Numbered from the stretch's first letter, positions 35,033 to 45,017 are shown. The stretch is DNA of 64,000 nt from Agaribacterium haliotis (GCF_002312815.1 NZ_NKQJ01000003.1:265674-329673); one strand, 5' to 3'. A program made the numbers and translations. Notes: generated from the sequence alone by a model not told the origin.

Positions 35033-37870
35033 ATGGCCAGCGCCAATCTTTCATCACTGCCAGAGAAACTCCGCCAAGCAGCGACTATAAAACTCGACAT
35101 TGAGCAGCAACAGCAGCTGGAACAACGACTAAACAAACAAATAAGTAGCGAGCTGCAAGCAACACTGCGCGTCAGTCAATTTGCCGAAAGGCAGCTCGAA
35201 AGGCGCCCGGAGTTTTTACTTCAACTACTGCAACACTGCGCACTTGGGCACAAGTTGGAACGCCCCGACTACGCCGCGTTAATGCAAACATTTGTCGGCG
35301 AGGAAGATTTTGACAACAGCCTGCGTCGTTGGCGCCAGCTGATGATGCTGCGCCTTATCTGGCGCGAAGCCAACAAGCGCTGTGAATTGTTTGACAGCAC
35401 TAAAGAACTCAGCTGGATGGCCGAGCTCGCCTGTCAAAGCTGCCTCGAACGGCACTATCAAGCGCTTGTCAGTAATCACGGCGTGCCGCGCAACAGCCGG
35501 GCAGAACAACAGCATCTCTATGTGCTCGGCATGGGCAAGCTCGGCGCCTGGGAATTAAATTTAAGTTCGGATATTGACCTTATTTTTGCCTACCCCGATA
35601 AAGGCCAGTGCGACGGCAAACAAAAGCTCGACAACCAAGAATTTTTTACCCGCCTCGGAAAACGCATCATTCAGAGCCTCGATCAGGTCAGTGCCGAAGG
35701 CCGTGTGTTCCGCGTCGATATGCGCCTTCGCCCGTGGGGGCAAAGCGGCGCTCTAGTATCGAGCTTTGCTGCGCTCGACACCTACTACCAAAGTCAGGGC
35801 CGGGAGTGGGAGCGCTATGCGATGATCAAAGCGCGCGTAGTGGCCGCCGGAGGCGACGGGGCTCGCAGCGAAGAGTTAATGAGCACCCTGCGCAGCTTTT
35901 CCTACCGCAAATACATCGACTACAGCGTTATCGAAGCACTGCGCGATCTAAAACAAAAAATCCGCCAGGAAGTCAGGCGCCGCCGCCTGGAACACGACGT
36001 CAAGCTCGGCGCAGGTGGTATTCGCGAAATTGAATTTATCGCCCAGGTGTTTCAGCTGATACGCGGCGGGCGCGACACTCAATTACAAAGCAGCGAAATA
36101 AACAAAATCCTGCCCGAACTTGAAAAGCTACACCTGCTTCCAAGAGGCAAAGCCCAGGCCCTGCTTCAGGCCTATATTTTTTTGCGTCAGTGTGAGCACG
36201 GCATCCAGGCCTGGAACGACGAGCAGAGCCAACAGCTTCCAGATAGCGATGAAGCCCGCAAGGCCCTGTTGAGCTGGATGGCCTTTAGCGACTGGCAGAG
36301 CTTTGAACAAGCGCTGCAGCAACAGCGCCAGCTAGTCAGTGAGGAATTTGAAGTGCTCATCGCCGACGGTGATCAGGAACACCGCGCAGTGCACGCCAGC
36401 GACTGGGCAGTCGAGCTGTGGCACAAAGCCTGTGACGGGCTTTGCAGTCTCGATGGCGGCTTGAGCTGCGAGGCGCTGCAGGAGTTTAGTTTAAACCCGG
36501 CCGTTGTCAGCCTCAGCCCAGATAGCCGCGAGCGCCTGGATGCATTTATGCCCATTTTGCTCAGCGAGCTGAATAGCTTTGCCGACAGCCAAACAATGTT
36601 ATTGCGCATATTGCCCTTGGTTCGCGCCGTTATTCGCCGCAGTGCCTACCTGGTCTTACTGATGGAAAATCCATCGGCCCTGAAATTGTTGCTGCAACTT
36701 AGCGAAGCCAGCGCACAAATTGTTGAACAACTGAGCAAACACCCGGCCCTGCTCGACGAGCTGCTCGATACCCACAGCCTCTATCATTTACCCAAGCGCG
36801 ACGAACTATCAGACGAGCTGCGCCGCACCATGCTGCGCATCGACGAGAACGACCTTGAGGCCCAGATGGAGGCGTTGCGGTATTTCAAGCTCAGCCACAG
36901 CTTGCGCATTGCCGCCTGCGAGGTAAACGGCATCCTACCACTAATGAAAGTGAGTGATTACTTAACCTGGCTCGCAGAAGCGCTGGTCGACCACTGCCTC
37001 GGGCTCGCGTGGCAGGCCATGATTAAACGCCACGGTTATCCCGACAACAACAGCACAAATGGCCCGGACTTCGCTGTCATCGCCTACGGTAAGCTCGGCG
37101 GCATCGAGCTCAATCACGGCTCCGATCTCGACCTGGTCTTTATGCACGATGCCAATATCCACGGAGAAACCGGCGGCCCGCGCTCTATCGACAACGCCAC
37201 GTTTTATATGCGCTTAGGTCAAAAGCTGATCCACCTGATTGATACCCGCACGCACAGCGGCCGACTCTACGAAATCGACATGCGGCTCAGGCCCTCGGGG
37301 GAAAGCGGCCCGCTGGTCGCAAGTTTTAGCGCCTTCGAGCGCTATCAGAGCAGCGAAGCCTGGACCTGGGAGCACCAGGCGCTGGTGCGCGCACGGGCTA
37401 TTGCCGGCAGTCGTAAACTCGCCGAAAGGTTCGACGCGCTGCGCCGGCAAATACTCTGTCGCAAACGCGATTTAACGCAACTGCGCAAAGACATCGTCGA
37501 AATGCGCGAGAAGATGCGCAAGCACCTCGGCAGCAAGGCCTCCGAAGCCGATGTTTTTCACCTCAAACAGGATGCTGGCGGTATCGTCGACATCGAATTT
37601 ATGGTTCAATATCTGGTTCTTGCTTGGTCGCACGCCAACCCTTCGCTCGCGACCTGGACGGACAACATCCGCATTCTGGAAGCGCTTGCTCAAGCCGACA
37701 ATCTGTCGACTCAAGAGGTCGAAGAGCTCAGTGCAGCGTACAAAGCGCTGCGAGTCGTCATGCATCGCCAGACTATCGAAGAGAAATCGAACAAGGTCAG
37801 TGCCGATGCTCTGATAAACGAGCGCAACTCCGTAACAGCAATTTGGCAGCGCCTGCTCGGCGAGGCCTGA
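35033..37870 (+). CDS. glnE: Bifunctional glutamine synthetase adenylyltransferase/deadenylase
   Basis: Regulates glutamine synthetase by adding or removing AMP on a tyrosine, under PII control. Starting at ATG 35033 with AAGGA eight bases upstream it has 945 residues, like E. coli GlnE. Two nucleotidyltransferase domains carry GKLGAWELNLSSDIDL (N-terminal, deadenylase) and GKLGGIELNHGSDLDL (C-terminal, adenylyl transferase), separated by the helical regulatory part. An in-frame ATG 54 bases upstream is possible but less supported. ilvE follows 66 bases downstream. Confidence 0.97.
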   Translation: MASANLSSLPEKLRQAATIKLDIEQQQQLEQRLNKQISSELQATLRVSQFAERQLERRPEFLLQLLQHCALGHKLERPDYAALMQTFVGEEDFDNSLRRWRQLMMLRLIWREANKRCELFDSTKELSWMAELACQSCLERHYQALVSNHGVPRNSRAEQQHLYVLGMGKLGAWELNLSSDIDLIFAYPDKGQCDGKQKLDNQEFFTRLGKRIIQSLDQVSAEGRVFRVDMRLRPWGQSGALVSSFAALDTYYQSQGREWERYAMIKARVVAAGGDGARSEELMSTLRSFSYRKYIDYSVIEALRDLKQKIRQEVRRRRLEHDVKLGAGGIREIEFIAQVFQLIRGGRDTQLQSSEINKILPELEKLHLLPRGKAQALLQAYIFLRQCEHGIQAWNDEQSQQLPDSDEARKALLSWMAFSDWQSFEQALQQQRQLVSEEFEVLIADGDQEHRAVHASDWAVELWHKACDGLCSLDGGLSCEALQEFSLNPAVVSLSPDSRERLDAFMPILLSELNSFADSQTMLLRILPLVRAVIRRSAYLVLLMENPSALKLLLQLSEASAQIVEQLSKHPALLDELLDTHSLYHLPKRDELSDELRRTMLRIDENDLEAQMEALRYFKLSHSLRIAACEVNGILPLMKVSDYLTWLAEALVDHCLGLAWQAMIKRHGYPDNNSTNGPDFAVIAYGKLGGIELNHGSDLDLVFMHDANIHGETGGPRSIDNATFYMRLGQKLIHLIDTRTHSGRLYEIDMRLRPSGESGPLVASFSAFERYQSSEAWTWEHQALVRARAIAGSRKLAERFDALRRQILCRKRDLTQLRKDIVEMREKMRKHLGSKASEADVFHLKQDAGGIVDIEFMVQYLVLAWSHANPSLATWTDNIRILEALAQADNLSTQEVEELSAAYKALRVVMHRQTIEEKSNKVSADALINERNSVTAIWQRLLGEA

Positions 37871-37936
37871 TTATTTAAGCGAATCAGAACGCGGGTCGGC
37901 GCCCGAGCCGCCGCGTAGTAATTATTGGAGCAATTT

Positions 37937-38866
37937 ATGTCTTTTGCCGACCGCGACGGCGTTATATGGTTTGATGGCGAGTTAGTTGACTGGCGCGATG
38001 CCCGCGTGCATGTACTGACCCACACCCTGCACTACGGCATGGGTGTTTTTGAAGGCGTGCGCGCCTACGAAGCAGGCAAGCACGGCACCAGTATTTTTAA
38101 ACTTGAAGAACATACCAAGCGCCTGTTCCGCTCTGCCCATATCATGGATATGGCCATGCCCTACAGCATCGAAGAACTCAACGAGGCACAAAAGCTGGTC
38201 GTGCGTGAAAACGACCTGCACGAAGCTTACCTGCGGCCGATGGCTTTTTACGGCTCTGAGGGCATGGGCCTTCGCGCCGACAACCTTAAAACTCACGTTA
38301 TTGTCGCCGCGTGGAACTGGCCTAGCTATATGAGCCCTGAAGCCCGCGATGTCGGCATCAAGGTTCGCACGTCGAGCTACACCCGCCACCACGTCAATAT
38401 CAGCATGTGTAAAGCCAAAGCCAACGGCCACTACATCAACTCAATGCTGGCGTTAAAAGAAGCGCTTCAGTGCGGCTGTGAAGAAGCGCTGCTGCTCGAC
38501 AACGAAGGTTATGTTGCCGAAGGTTCTGGTGAAAACATCTTTATCGTTCGCGAAGGCAAAATCTACACGCCCGAGCTGACTTCCTGCCTCGACGGTATTA
38601 CCCGCGCCACGATCTTCCAGCTGGCTGAAGACTGCGGTTACGAAATTATCGAGAAGCGCATCACCCGCGATGAAGTCTATGTCGCCGATGAGGCTTTCTT
38701 TACCGGTACCGCCGCTGAAGTGCTGCCGATCCGCGAACTCGACGCCCGCAAGATTGGCGAAGGCAAACGCGGGCCGATCACTACTAAGCTGCAAGACCTG
38801 TACTTTAAAGCCGTGCGCGGTGAGCTCGATCAGCACAGTGCCTGGCTCAGCCCGGTAAAAAGCTGA
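37937..38866 (+). CDS. ilvE: Branched-chain amino acid aminotransferase
   Basis: Class IV PLP aminotransferase for the last step of valine, leucine and isoleucine synthesis. 309 residues from ATG 37937, with TTGGAG six bases upstream. Characteristic sequences: HYGMGVFEGVRAY, YLRPMAFYG, the PLP-lysine region CKAKANGHYINSMLA, EALLLDNEGYVAEGSGENIF, and the C-terminal ITRDEVYVADEAFFTGTAAEV. It lies downstream of glnE, linking nitrogen control and amino acid synthesis, and is followed by a strong terminator. Confidence 0.96.
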   Translation: MSFADRDGVIWFDGELVDWRDARVHVLTHTLHYGMGVFEGVRAYEAGKHGTSIFKLEEHTKRLFRSAHIMDMAMPYSIEELNEAQKLVVRENDLHEAYLRPMAFYGSEGMGLRADNLKTHVIVAAWNWPSYMSPEARDVGIKVRTSSYTRHHVNISMCKAKANGHYINSMLALKEALQCGCEEALLLDNEGYVAEGSGENIFIVREGKIYTPELTSCLDGITRATIFQLAEDCGYEIIEKRITRDEVYVADEAFFTGTAAEVLPIRELDARKIGEGKRGPITTKLQDLYFKAVRGELDQHSAWLSPVKS

Positions 38867-38910
38867 GTCCGGTAAAACGAGCGGCGATCATTCGCCTCGA
38901 GCCGTTTCAA

Positions 38911-38943
38911 GGGCATTCTAATAGCAGTTAGAATGCCCTTTTT
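38911..38943 (+). terminator. Rho-independent terminator after ilvE
   Basis: A 10-bp perfect stem GGGCATTCTA/TAGAATGCCC with an 8-base loop is followed by TTTTT. It is placed 45 bases after the ilvE stop. Confidence 0.92.
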
Positions 38944-38979
38944 GTATCCCCTAACCCCAGCGCCACAAATGGACTAACG

Positions 38980-40761
38980 ATGAACAAACCGGCCGTGAAT
39001 TCTCGCGAACTCTATTTCCGCCTGTTCTCCTACACCTCAAACTACAAAGGTTTCTTTTTTATTAGCTTTGTAGGCTTTTTAATATTTGGGGCCAGCCAGG
39101 GCGCGCTGATTAAGTGCATAGAACTGTTCTTAAATGAACTAGAAGGCAAACCCACCGAGTGGGTCAAACACATGCCCGCATTTCTGGTGCAAAGCATATT
39201 TTTATTGCCGGCAGTAGTGCTTGTGCTCAGTTTGTTTCGCGGCATCGGAGCCTACTTTGGTTCGTATTTTATCAGCCGTGTTGGCCTGCATGTGGTCAAC
39301 GACCTGCGCAAACAGGTGTTCGACAAACTGCTGACTCTGCCGCAAAGTTACTACGATAAAAACAACAGCAGCAAACAAATTTCACTGGTTATTTACAATA
39401 TTGAACAGGTTAGTAGCTCCGTCACCAAAGCGGTGAAGACCCTGTTTGAAGAGGGGCTGTTTTTAGTTGTCTTGCTGTATATGCTGTTTTCCGAAAACTG
39501 GCAGCTAACCCTGGTATTTTTTGCGGCCGCGCCGGTGCTCGCAGGCCTGGTCTTTATCGCCGCGCGCTACTTTCGCAAAACCAGCCGCAGAATTCAGGCC
39601 AGCGTCGGCAAAGTCACCCACGTCACCAATGAAGCCATCCAGGGCATACAGGTTGTAAAAAGCTACAACGCAGAAAAGTTTGAGGCCGGGCGCTTTCACG
39701 ATGCCGCCGATGAAAACCTACGCTACAAAAACAAATACGCTCGTGTCAGTGCCTTGCAGACACCGATTATGCACTTTGTTATCGCCATCGCGCTGGCGAC
39801 GCTGTTCTACCTGGTGCTACTTTTTTGGCCGGCGGGTGAAGCCGGTTCCGCCGTAGCCTACCTGACCGCCGCCGGAGCCCTCGGCCGCCCGATTAAAGCT
39901 CTGAGCGGCATTATTTCTCTTATCCAAACCGGCCTGGCCGCGGCGGAAACTATTTTTGCCGTTATCGATGAAGAGTCGGAGAAAAACGACGGCAATATCA
40001 AACTCGATCGCGCCAACGGAAATATAGCCTTTCAGCAGCTCAACTTTGGCTACGACAGCTCACAAGCTGTTATCAAAAACTTAAACCTGGATATCAACGC
40101 CGGGCAAACCGTTGCCCTTGTTGGCCACAGTGGCAGCGGCAAAAGCACCATCGCCTCACTGTTGATGCGCCTATATCGATGCGCAGACGGCGCCATTCTT
40201 ATCGACGGCCAAGATATTAACGATATCAAGTTGTCCGAGCTGCGCCGCAATATTAGTTTTGTCAGCCAGAGCCCGGTTATTTTTGAAGCTAGTGTCGAAG
40301 ACAATGTTGTCTACGGCAGCAGCGAACACGGCCAGGAAAAACTGCTCGATGCCCTCAAAAACGCCAATGCCTGGGATTTTGTCCAGGAGCTCGAAGACGG
40401 CGTTAAAACCGATGTCGGTGAAGGCGGCGGCAAGCTCAGCGGCGGTCAGCGCCAGCGCCTGGCCATCGCCCGAGCACTCTACAAAGATGCGCCAATTTTA
40501 ATTCTCGATGAAGCCACTTCCGCACTCGACAACCAGAGTGAGAAGTTGATTCAGCAAGCCCTCGAACGCCTCAAACAGGGCCGCACCACACTCGTTATCG
40601 CGCACCGCTTGAGTACCGTGCGCGATGCCGACGTAATTGTTGTACTCGATCACGGCCACATTGTAGAACAGGGCAGCCACGAGCAGTTGTTAGAGCAAAA
40701 CGGCCACTACGCCCAGCTCTATCACAGCCAGGATGACAGCTCCGAAAAGGCCTCTCAATAA
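38980..40761 (+). CDS. msbA: Lipid A export ATP-binding/permease MsbA
   Basis: Homodimeric ABC exporter that flips lipid A core across the inner membrane. 593 residues: six transmembrane segments in residues 20-310, then a nucleotide-binding domain with Walker A GHSGSGKST, signature LSGGQRQRL, Walker B ILDEATSALD and H-loop IAHRLS. Its last base overlaps the ATG of waaA (TAATG), so the two lipopolysaccharide genes are coupled. lpxK, often adjacent in other gammaproteobacteria, is not here. Confidence 0.94.
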   Translation: MNKPAVNSRELYFRLFSYTSNYKGFFFISFVGFLIFGASQGALIKCIELFLNELEGKPTEWVKHMPAFLVQSIFLLPAVVLVLSLFRGIGAYFGSYFISRVGLHVVNDLRKQVFDKLLTLPQSYYDKNNSSKQISLVIYNIEQVSSSVTKAVKTLFEEGLFLVVLLYMLFSENWQLTLVFFAAAPVLAGLVFIAARYFRKTSRRIQASVGKVTHVTNEAIQGIQVVKSYNAEKFEAGRFHDAADENLRYKNKYARVSALQTPIMHFVIAIALATLFYLVLLFWPAGEAGSAVAYLTAAGALGRPIKALSGIISLIQTGLAAAETIFAVIDEESEKNDGNIKLDRANGNIAFQQLNFGYDSSQAVIKNLNLDINAGQTVALVGHSGSGKSTIASLLMRLYRCADGAILIDGQDINDIKLSELRRNISFVSQSPVIFEASVEDNVVYGSSEHGQEKLLDALKNANAWDFVQELEDGVKTDVGEGGGKLSGGQRQRLAIARALYKDAPILILDEATSALDNQSEKLIQQALERLKQGRTTLVIAHRLSTVRDADVIVVLDHGHIVEQGSHEQLLEQNGHYAQLYHSQDDSSEKASQ

Positions 40762-42026
40762 TGCGCGCTTTTTACACCCTGCTGTTTTATCTGCTGCTAC
40801 CTTTTGCTTTTGTGCGCCTGTGGCTGCGCGGCCGCAAGCTGCCCGCGTACCGGCAACGCTGGCGCGAGCGCTTTGGTTTTTGCCCGCGCATACAAAGTGA
40901 TAAAGAAGTGCTGTGGTTTCACACGGTCAGTGTCGGCGAATTTATCGCGGCAAGGCCGCTCATCGAACACTACGTCAAGCAACAGCGCTATGAAATTCTC
41001 GTAACAACCATGACACCAACAGGCTCAGAGCGAGTGCGCGCAGCCTTTGGTGAGCGCGTCAAACACTGCTACCTGCCCTACGACTTACCCGGCGCAAGCA
41101 GGCGTTTTTTAGAGCGCAGCCAAGCGAAAATTTTTGTCTGTCTCGAAACCGAGCTGTGGCCCAACCTGATTCACGCCTGCCACAAGCGCGGCATTAAAAT
41201 CATGGTTGCCAATGCGCGCCTCAGTCAGCGCAGCGCGCGGGGTTATAAAATGCTGCGCAACCTCAGCCGCCGCATGCTTAAAAAGATCGATGTCGCGGCC
41301 ATACAAAACGAAGGCGACGCCGGGCGTTTTGTTTCTCTGGGCCTAAAACCCGAACGCGCTCACGTGATCGGCAATATTAAATTTGACTTAAACATTAGTG
41401 ACACAGCCCGCAGCGCGGCCGCCGAATTAAAACAACAACTCACAGCACAGGGCGAACAGATCCTTATCGCCGCCAGCACACACAAAGGCGAAGACGAGAT
41501 TATTCTGTCTGCATTTAAGCAGCTGCGCCAACAACACAAACATCTAAAATTAATTTTAGTGCCGCGCCACCCCGAGCGCTTCGACGCTGTCTACAAGCTC
41601 TGCCTGGCCAGCGGCTACAGTGTTGCGCGCCGCAGTGATATGCAAACCCAGGCCGCTGACATTCTACTCGGCGACACCATGGGGGAACTGCTGATTATGT
41701 TAGGTGCCAGTGACTTTGCTTTTATCGGCGGCTCATTTATCGACAATGGCGGCCACAACTATATAGAGCCTGCCGCCTGGTCGCTGCCCATAGTAAGCGG
41801 GCCAAGTACTTATAACTTCCGCACCATTGCCGAAGAGCTGCAACAGGCGAAGGCACTGCTCATCGTCGACGATGAGCAGCAACTGAGCAAAGCTCTTGAA
41901 CAACTGTTAGAAAAACCGGACGCTGCATTAGCACAGGGCCGGGCAGCACTGGCCGTCGCCGAGAAAAACAGAGGCGCACTGGACAAACTTATTGCGCTGA
42001 TCGACAAACAGTTAAGTGCGCTGTAA
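40761..42026 (+). CDS. waaA: 3-deoxy-D-manno-octulosonic acid transferase
   Basis: Transfers Kdo from CMP-Kdo to lipid A precursor at the inner membrane. 421 residues. The N-terminal hydrophobic anchor is LLFYLLLPFAFVRLWLRG, followed by FHTVSVGEFIAARPLI and LVTTMTPTGSERV, the conserved acceptor motifs. The C-terminal GT-B domain has ELWPNLI, LVPRHPERFDAV and the sugar-nucleotide region FIGGSFIDNGGHNYIEPAAWSLPIVSGP. It is translationally coupled to msbA. Confidence 0.96.
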   Translation: MRAFYTLLFYLLLPFAFVRLWLRGRKLPAYRQRWRERFGFCPRIQSDKEVLWFHTVSVGEFIAARPLIEHYVKQQRYEILVTTMTPTGSERVRAAFGERVKHCYLPYDLPGASRRFLERSQAKIFVCLETELWPNLIHACHKRGIKIMVANARLSQRSARGYKMLRNLSRRMLKKIDVAAIQNEGDAGRFVSLGLKPERAHVIGNIKFDLNISDTARSAAAELKQQLTAQGEQILIAASTHKGEDEIILSAFKQLRQQHKHLKLILVPRHPERFDAVYKLCLASGYSVARRSDMQTQAADILLGDTMGELLIMLGASDFAFIGGSFIDNGGHNYIEPAAWSLPIVSGPSTYNFRTIAEELQQAKALLIVDDEQQLSKALEQLLEKPDAALAQGRAALAVAEKNRGALDKLIALIDKQLSAL

Positions 42027-42123
42027 GCCAGTTTAAAAGCAGCGCTTAAAGTACTGACTTTAGTAAGCACTTTTATAGCCTGTGCTTGGTAGCCTGCGCT
42101 TTTAGTCAAAAGTTAAAGCTGAT

Positions 42124-42438
42124 TTAAGCTTTTTTTGCCGCCGCGCGCTTGCGGCGCACTTCTTTCGGGTCGGCAATCAGCGGGCGGTAAATCTCAACCC
42201 TATCGCCCTCTTGTAAAACGTAGTCCCTGGCCGGGGCCAAGCCTTTTGAGCCGAGAGCGTTGCCAAAAATGCCGAGCTTGGCATTTTCAATATCAATCTC
42301 GGGAAAGTCGTTGACGATATGGGATTTAATCACCGCGTCGTAGGCGCTGGTGCCCGGCTCAACCATCAGCTCAACAATCTTTTGTTTTTCAGGTGTTGCG
42401 TAAGCGACTTCGACGGCAATCGGTTCAATATCAGTCAT
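42124..42438 (-). CDS. rnfH: RnfH family protein
   Basis: A 104-residue ubiquitin-like fold protein recognised by IAVEVAYATPEKQKIVELMVEPG and LQEGDRVEIYRPLIADPKEVRRKRA, the closing signature of the family. The role is unclear; it is commonly found next to ratA and smpB, as here. It lies 57 bases downstream of ratA on the same strand. Confidence 0.94.
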   Translation of the reverse strand: MTDIEPIAVEVAYATPEKQKIVELMVEPGTSAYDAVIKSHIVNDFPEIDIENAKLGIFGNALGSKGLAPARDYVLQEGDRVEIYRPLIADPKEVRRKRAAAKKA

Positions 42439-42495
42439 GCTGCTCTCTCCTAATTTGTTCCTAATTTGCTCGCTCTAATTCAAGCTTAAGCGCGC

Positions 42496-42930
42496 TTAAC
42501 TGGCGTAACACTGCTTTGCCCGCCGGCACAGCGCATCGACTTGCTCCGACGCGCTAAGCTCCATCAGCTTAGGCAAAGCCAAACCGGCAAGCCCGGGTTT
42601 AACATCAAAGTCGAGTTTAAAAATGACTTTACAGGCAGCATCGCCAAGCGGCTGAAATTGCCAGCCCCCAGTCATAGATTTAAGCGGCCCTTCGAGCATG
42701 GTTATGCCCATATGATAAGGCGGTTCGAGCGTATTGCGGGTTGAAAAACTCTGCTTTACCCCGAGCCGGTTGATGTGCAGCCTCGCTTCGAGCCACCCCT
42801 CGCCCTCGGCCAACAGTTCAGCCCTGGCCACCCCCGGCATATATTGCGGGTAGGACGCAAAATCGGCGACGAGTTCATACATCTGCTCGCAACTGAAACT
42901 CACCAGTGCGCTGCGCTCAATAGTCGGCAA
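42496..42930 (-). CDS. ratA: RatA-like START/coenzyme Q-binding domain protein
   Basis: The START-like COQ10/RatA fold. A TTG at 42930 (leader LPTIERSALVSF) preceded by GCGAGG gives a 144-residue protein matching the family; the longer frame would overlap smpB and has no homology, so it is rejected. Motifs: CEQMYELVADFASYPQYMPG near the N-terminus, and FDVKPGLAGLALPKLMELSA at the end. RatA was described as a ribosome anti-association toxin, while related proteins bind ubiquinone; which applies here is unknown. Divergent from smpB. Confidence 0.9.
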   Translation of the reverse strand: MPTIERSALVSFSCEQMYELVADFASYPQYMPGVARAELLAEGEGWLEARLHINRLGVKQSFSTRNTLEPPYHMGITMLEGPLKSMTGGWQFQPLGDAACKVIFKLDFDVKPGLAGLALPKLMELSASEQVDALCRRAKQCYAS

Positions 42931-43023
42931 AGCGGCCTCGCTTAGAAAAAGCGGGCATTCTAGCGCTTTCAGCTTGCAGACAACAGGGGACAAGCGCTCG
43001 ACGAGTCCGTATAATCCGCCGCC

Positions 43024-43503
43024 ATGGCAAAGAAAGGCAAAAGTAAAACACCGAGTAACAATATCGCGCAGAACAAAAAAGCGCGTTTTGATTACCACCT
43101 GGTTGAAAAATACGAAGCGGGCATCGAGCTGATGGGCTGGGAAGTCAAGAGCTGCCGCGCGGGCAAGGCTCAGTTGACAGACTCCTACGTGTTTTTCAAA
43201 AACAATGAAGCGTTTTTACTCAACGCCCAGATTCAGCCACTGCCAACAGCCTCAACCCACTTTGTCTGCGAGCCCACCCGCTATCGCAAACTGCTGCTGC
43301 ACCGCCGCGAAATCGACAAACTGGCCAGTCACGCAGATCAAAAAGGCTATACCGTTGTCGCCACGGCCTTGTACTGGAAAAAGCACATGATTAAAGTCGA
43401 AGTGTGTATCGCCAAAGGCAAGCAGCAGCACGATAAACGCGAAGCCTCGAAAGAGCGCGATACCAATCGCGAAATGCAGCGCGCCTTACACCGCGCCCGC
43501 TAA
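43024..43503 (+). CDS. smpB: SsrA-binding protein SmpB
   Basis: Binds tmRNA and delivers it to stalled ribosomes. 159 residues with the OB-fold patterns IAQNKKARFDYHLVEKYEAGIEL and GWEVKSCRAGKAQL, and the C-terminal positively charged tail ending HDKREASKERDTNREMQ. It works with the ssrA gene found at 60.2 kb in this window. The arrangement with divergent ratA is conserved in gammaproteobacteria. Confidence 0.97.
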   Translation: MAKKGKSKTPSNNIAQNKKARFDYHLVEKYEAGIELMGWEVKSCRAGKAQLTDSYVFFKNNEAFLLNAQIQPLPTASTHFVCEPTRYRKLLLHRREIDKLASHADQKGYTVVATALYWKKHMIKVEVCIAKGKQQHDKREASKERDTNREMQRALHRAR

Positions 43504-43691
43504 GAAGCTCCCCTTCTCATCTTCGGCCCAAACTCACCGCACGCCAGCTCTGCGCTGGCGCGCCCTGCAACACCCATAAACCCGTTTACACACAGCCGCT
43601 GAATTAGTGGCGTCGATTATTTGTTTGCTCTAAAACTGTCACGCCGACGCTGTTAGAGTTGGGCTTTTGTGCAGCTGCGATGGAGAGCACT

Positions 43692-44963
43692 ATGCCCATT
43701 ACAATCAATAAGTTAGATGCCCAGGAAATCCTCGATTCTCGCGGAAACCCCACCGTGCGGGTCTATATCGAGCTCAGTGACGGCAGTATCAGCGCGGCCT
43801 CGGTGCCCTCTGGTGCCAGCACTGGCGCCAACGAAGCAGTGGAGCTGCGCGACGGCGGCTCTCGCTACGGCGGTCTCGGCGTGCAAAAAGCCGTGCACAA
43901 CGTACGCGAAGAAATTAGCCCGGTACTGAAAGGCCGCAGCCCCTTTGATCAAGCCCTGCTCGATCAACTGATGATTGATATCGACGGCACCAAGAATAAA
44001 GGCCGCCTCGGCGCCAATGCCATTCTCGGCTGCTCGATGGCCATTGCCCGCGCGGCCGCTCGCGCCTGCCAGCAGCCGCTATATCGCTACCTTGGTGGCA
44101 GTGCCGCTGTGCGCCTGCCGGTGCCGTGCATGAATATTGTCAACGGCGGTGAGCACGCCGACAACAGCGTCGACTTTCAGGAGTTTATGGCAATACCCTT
44201 AGGCGCTCCGAGCTTTAGCGAAGGCCTGCGCTACGTCGCTGAAACCTTTCACGCGCTCAAAAGCCTATTAAAATCCGAAGGTCTGGCCACCAGTGTCGGC
44301 GACGAGGGCGGTTTTGCACCGAATTTTGGCAGCAATGAAGCGGCCATCGAGAGCATTATTCAGGCAATAGAAACCGCCGGTTACCGCCCAGGTGAAGATA
44401 TTGCTATCGGCCTAGATAGCGCCGCCAACTCATTTTGTGAAGATTTAGAAAAAAACTACGACTTAAAGTGGTCGGGCCGGGGCGCGATGAGCAGCGAAGA
44501 ACTGATCGAGCTCAGCGGCGAGTGGATACAAAAGTACCCCATCGTGCTCTGGGAAGACCCACTTGCGGAAAAAGACTGGAACGGTTTTAAAGCTTTTACC
44601 GAGCGCTTTGGAGATAAGATCGAGGTGGTTGGCGACGATATTTTTGTCACCAATACCAATTACATTCAGCGCGGCATCGATAACAACACGGCCAACAGCT
44701 CGCTGATCAAACTCAATCAAATCGGCACAGTCAGCGAAGCGGCAAACGCCGTGCGCCTGTGCCGTAACGCCGGCTGGCGCGCTTTTCACTCCCATCGCTC
44801 GGGCGAAACCGAAGACTGCTTTCTCGCCGACTTTGCTGTGGCGATGGACAGCGGCCACCTGAAAACCGGCTCCGCGAGCCGCGGTGAGCGCCTGGTCAAA
44901 TACAATCGCCTACTTGAGATTGAGCGCGAGCTCGACGATGCCGCCGAGTATTATTGGCAGTAA
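43692..44963 (+). CDS. eno: Enolase (divergent paralogue)
   Basis: Converts 2-phosphoglycerate to phosphoenolpyruvate. From ATG 43692 (GGAG six bases upstream) it has 424 residues. The catalytic set is complete: GDEGGFAPNFG, metal ligands in IGLD, LWEDP and VGDD, LIKLNQIGT, the HSHRSGETED loop and LKTGSASR. The sequence differs from the housekeeping proteobacterial form at places normally conserved (LWEDPLAEKDW in place of the usual IEDG, FHSHR in place of VSHR, and a C-terminal tail DDAAEYYWQ). The usual neighbours pyrG, kdsA or ftsB are absent. It may therefore be a second or acquired enolase; whether the genome has another cannot be seen here. Confidence 0.88.
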   Translation: MPITINKLDAQEILDSRGNPTVRVYIELSDGSISAASVPSGASTGANEAVELRDGGSRYGGLGVQKAVHNVREEISPVLKGRSPFDQALLDQLMIDIDGTKNKGRLGANAILGCSMAIARAAARACQQPLYRYLGGSAAVRLPVPCMNIVNGGEHADNSVDFQEFMAIPLGAPSFSEGLRYVAETFHALKSLLKSEGLATSVGDEGGFAPNFGSNEAAIESIIQAIETAGYRPGEDIAIGLDSAANSFCEDLEKNYDLKWSGRGAMSSEELIELSGEWIQKYPIVLWEDPLAEKDWNGFKAFTERFGDKIEVVGDDIFVTNTNYIQRGIDNNTANSSLIKLNQIGTVSEAANAVRLCRNAGWRAFHSHRSGETEDCFLADFAVAMDSGHLKTGSASRGERLVKYNRLLEIERELDDAAEYYWQ

Positions 44964-44970
44964 TTCACCA

Positions 44971-45017
44971 AGCCAGCCCCCTCATTAAGTAGCCGAGAAG
45001 CTAAGGGGGGGCTGGCT
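44971..45017 (+). terminator. Terminator-like hairpin after eno
   Basis: AGCCAGCCCCC (44971-44981) pairs with GGGGGCTGGCT (45007-45017), an 11-bp perfect stem with a 25-base loop, starting just after the eno stop. GCTCTTATCT follows, a weak T-run. Confidence 0.65.

Noticed and set aside
42931..43098. Upstream extension of the ratA frame to 43098
   Set aside because: It overlaps smpB, has no homology and a better TTG start with ribosome site exists at 42930.
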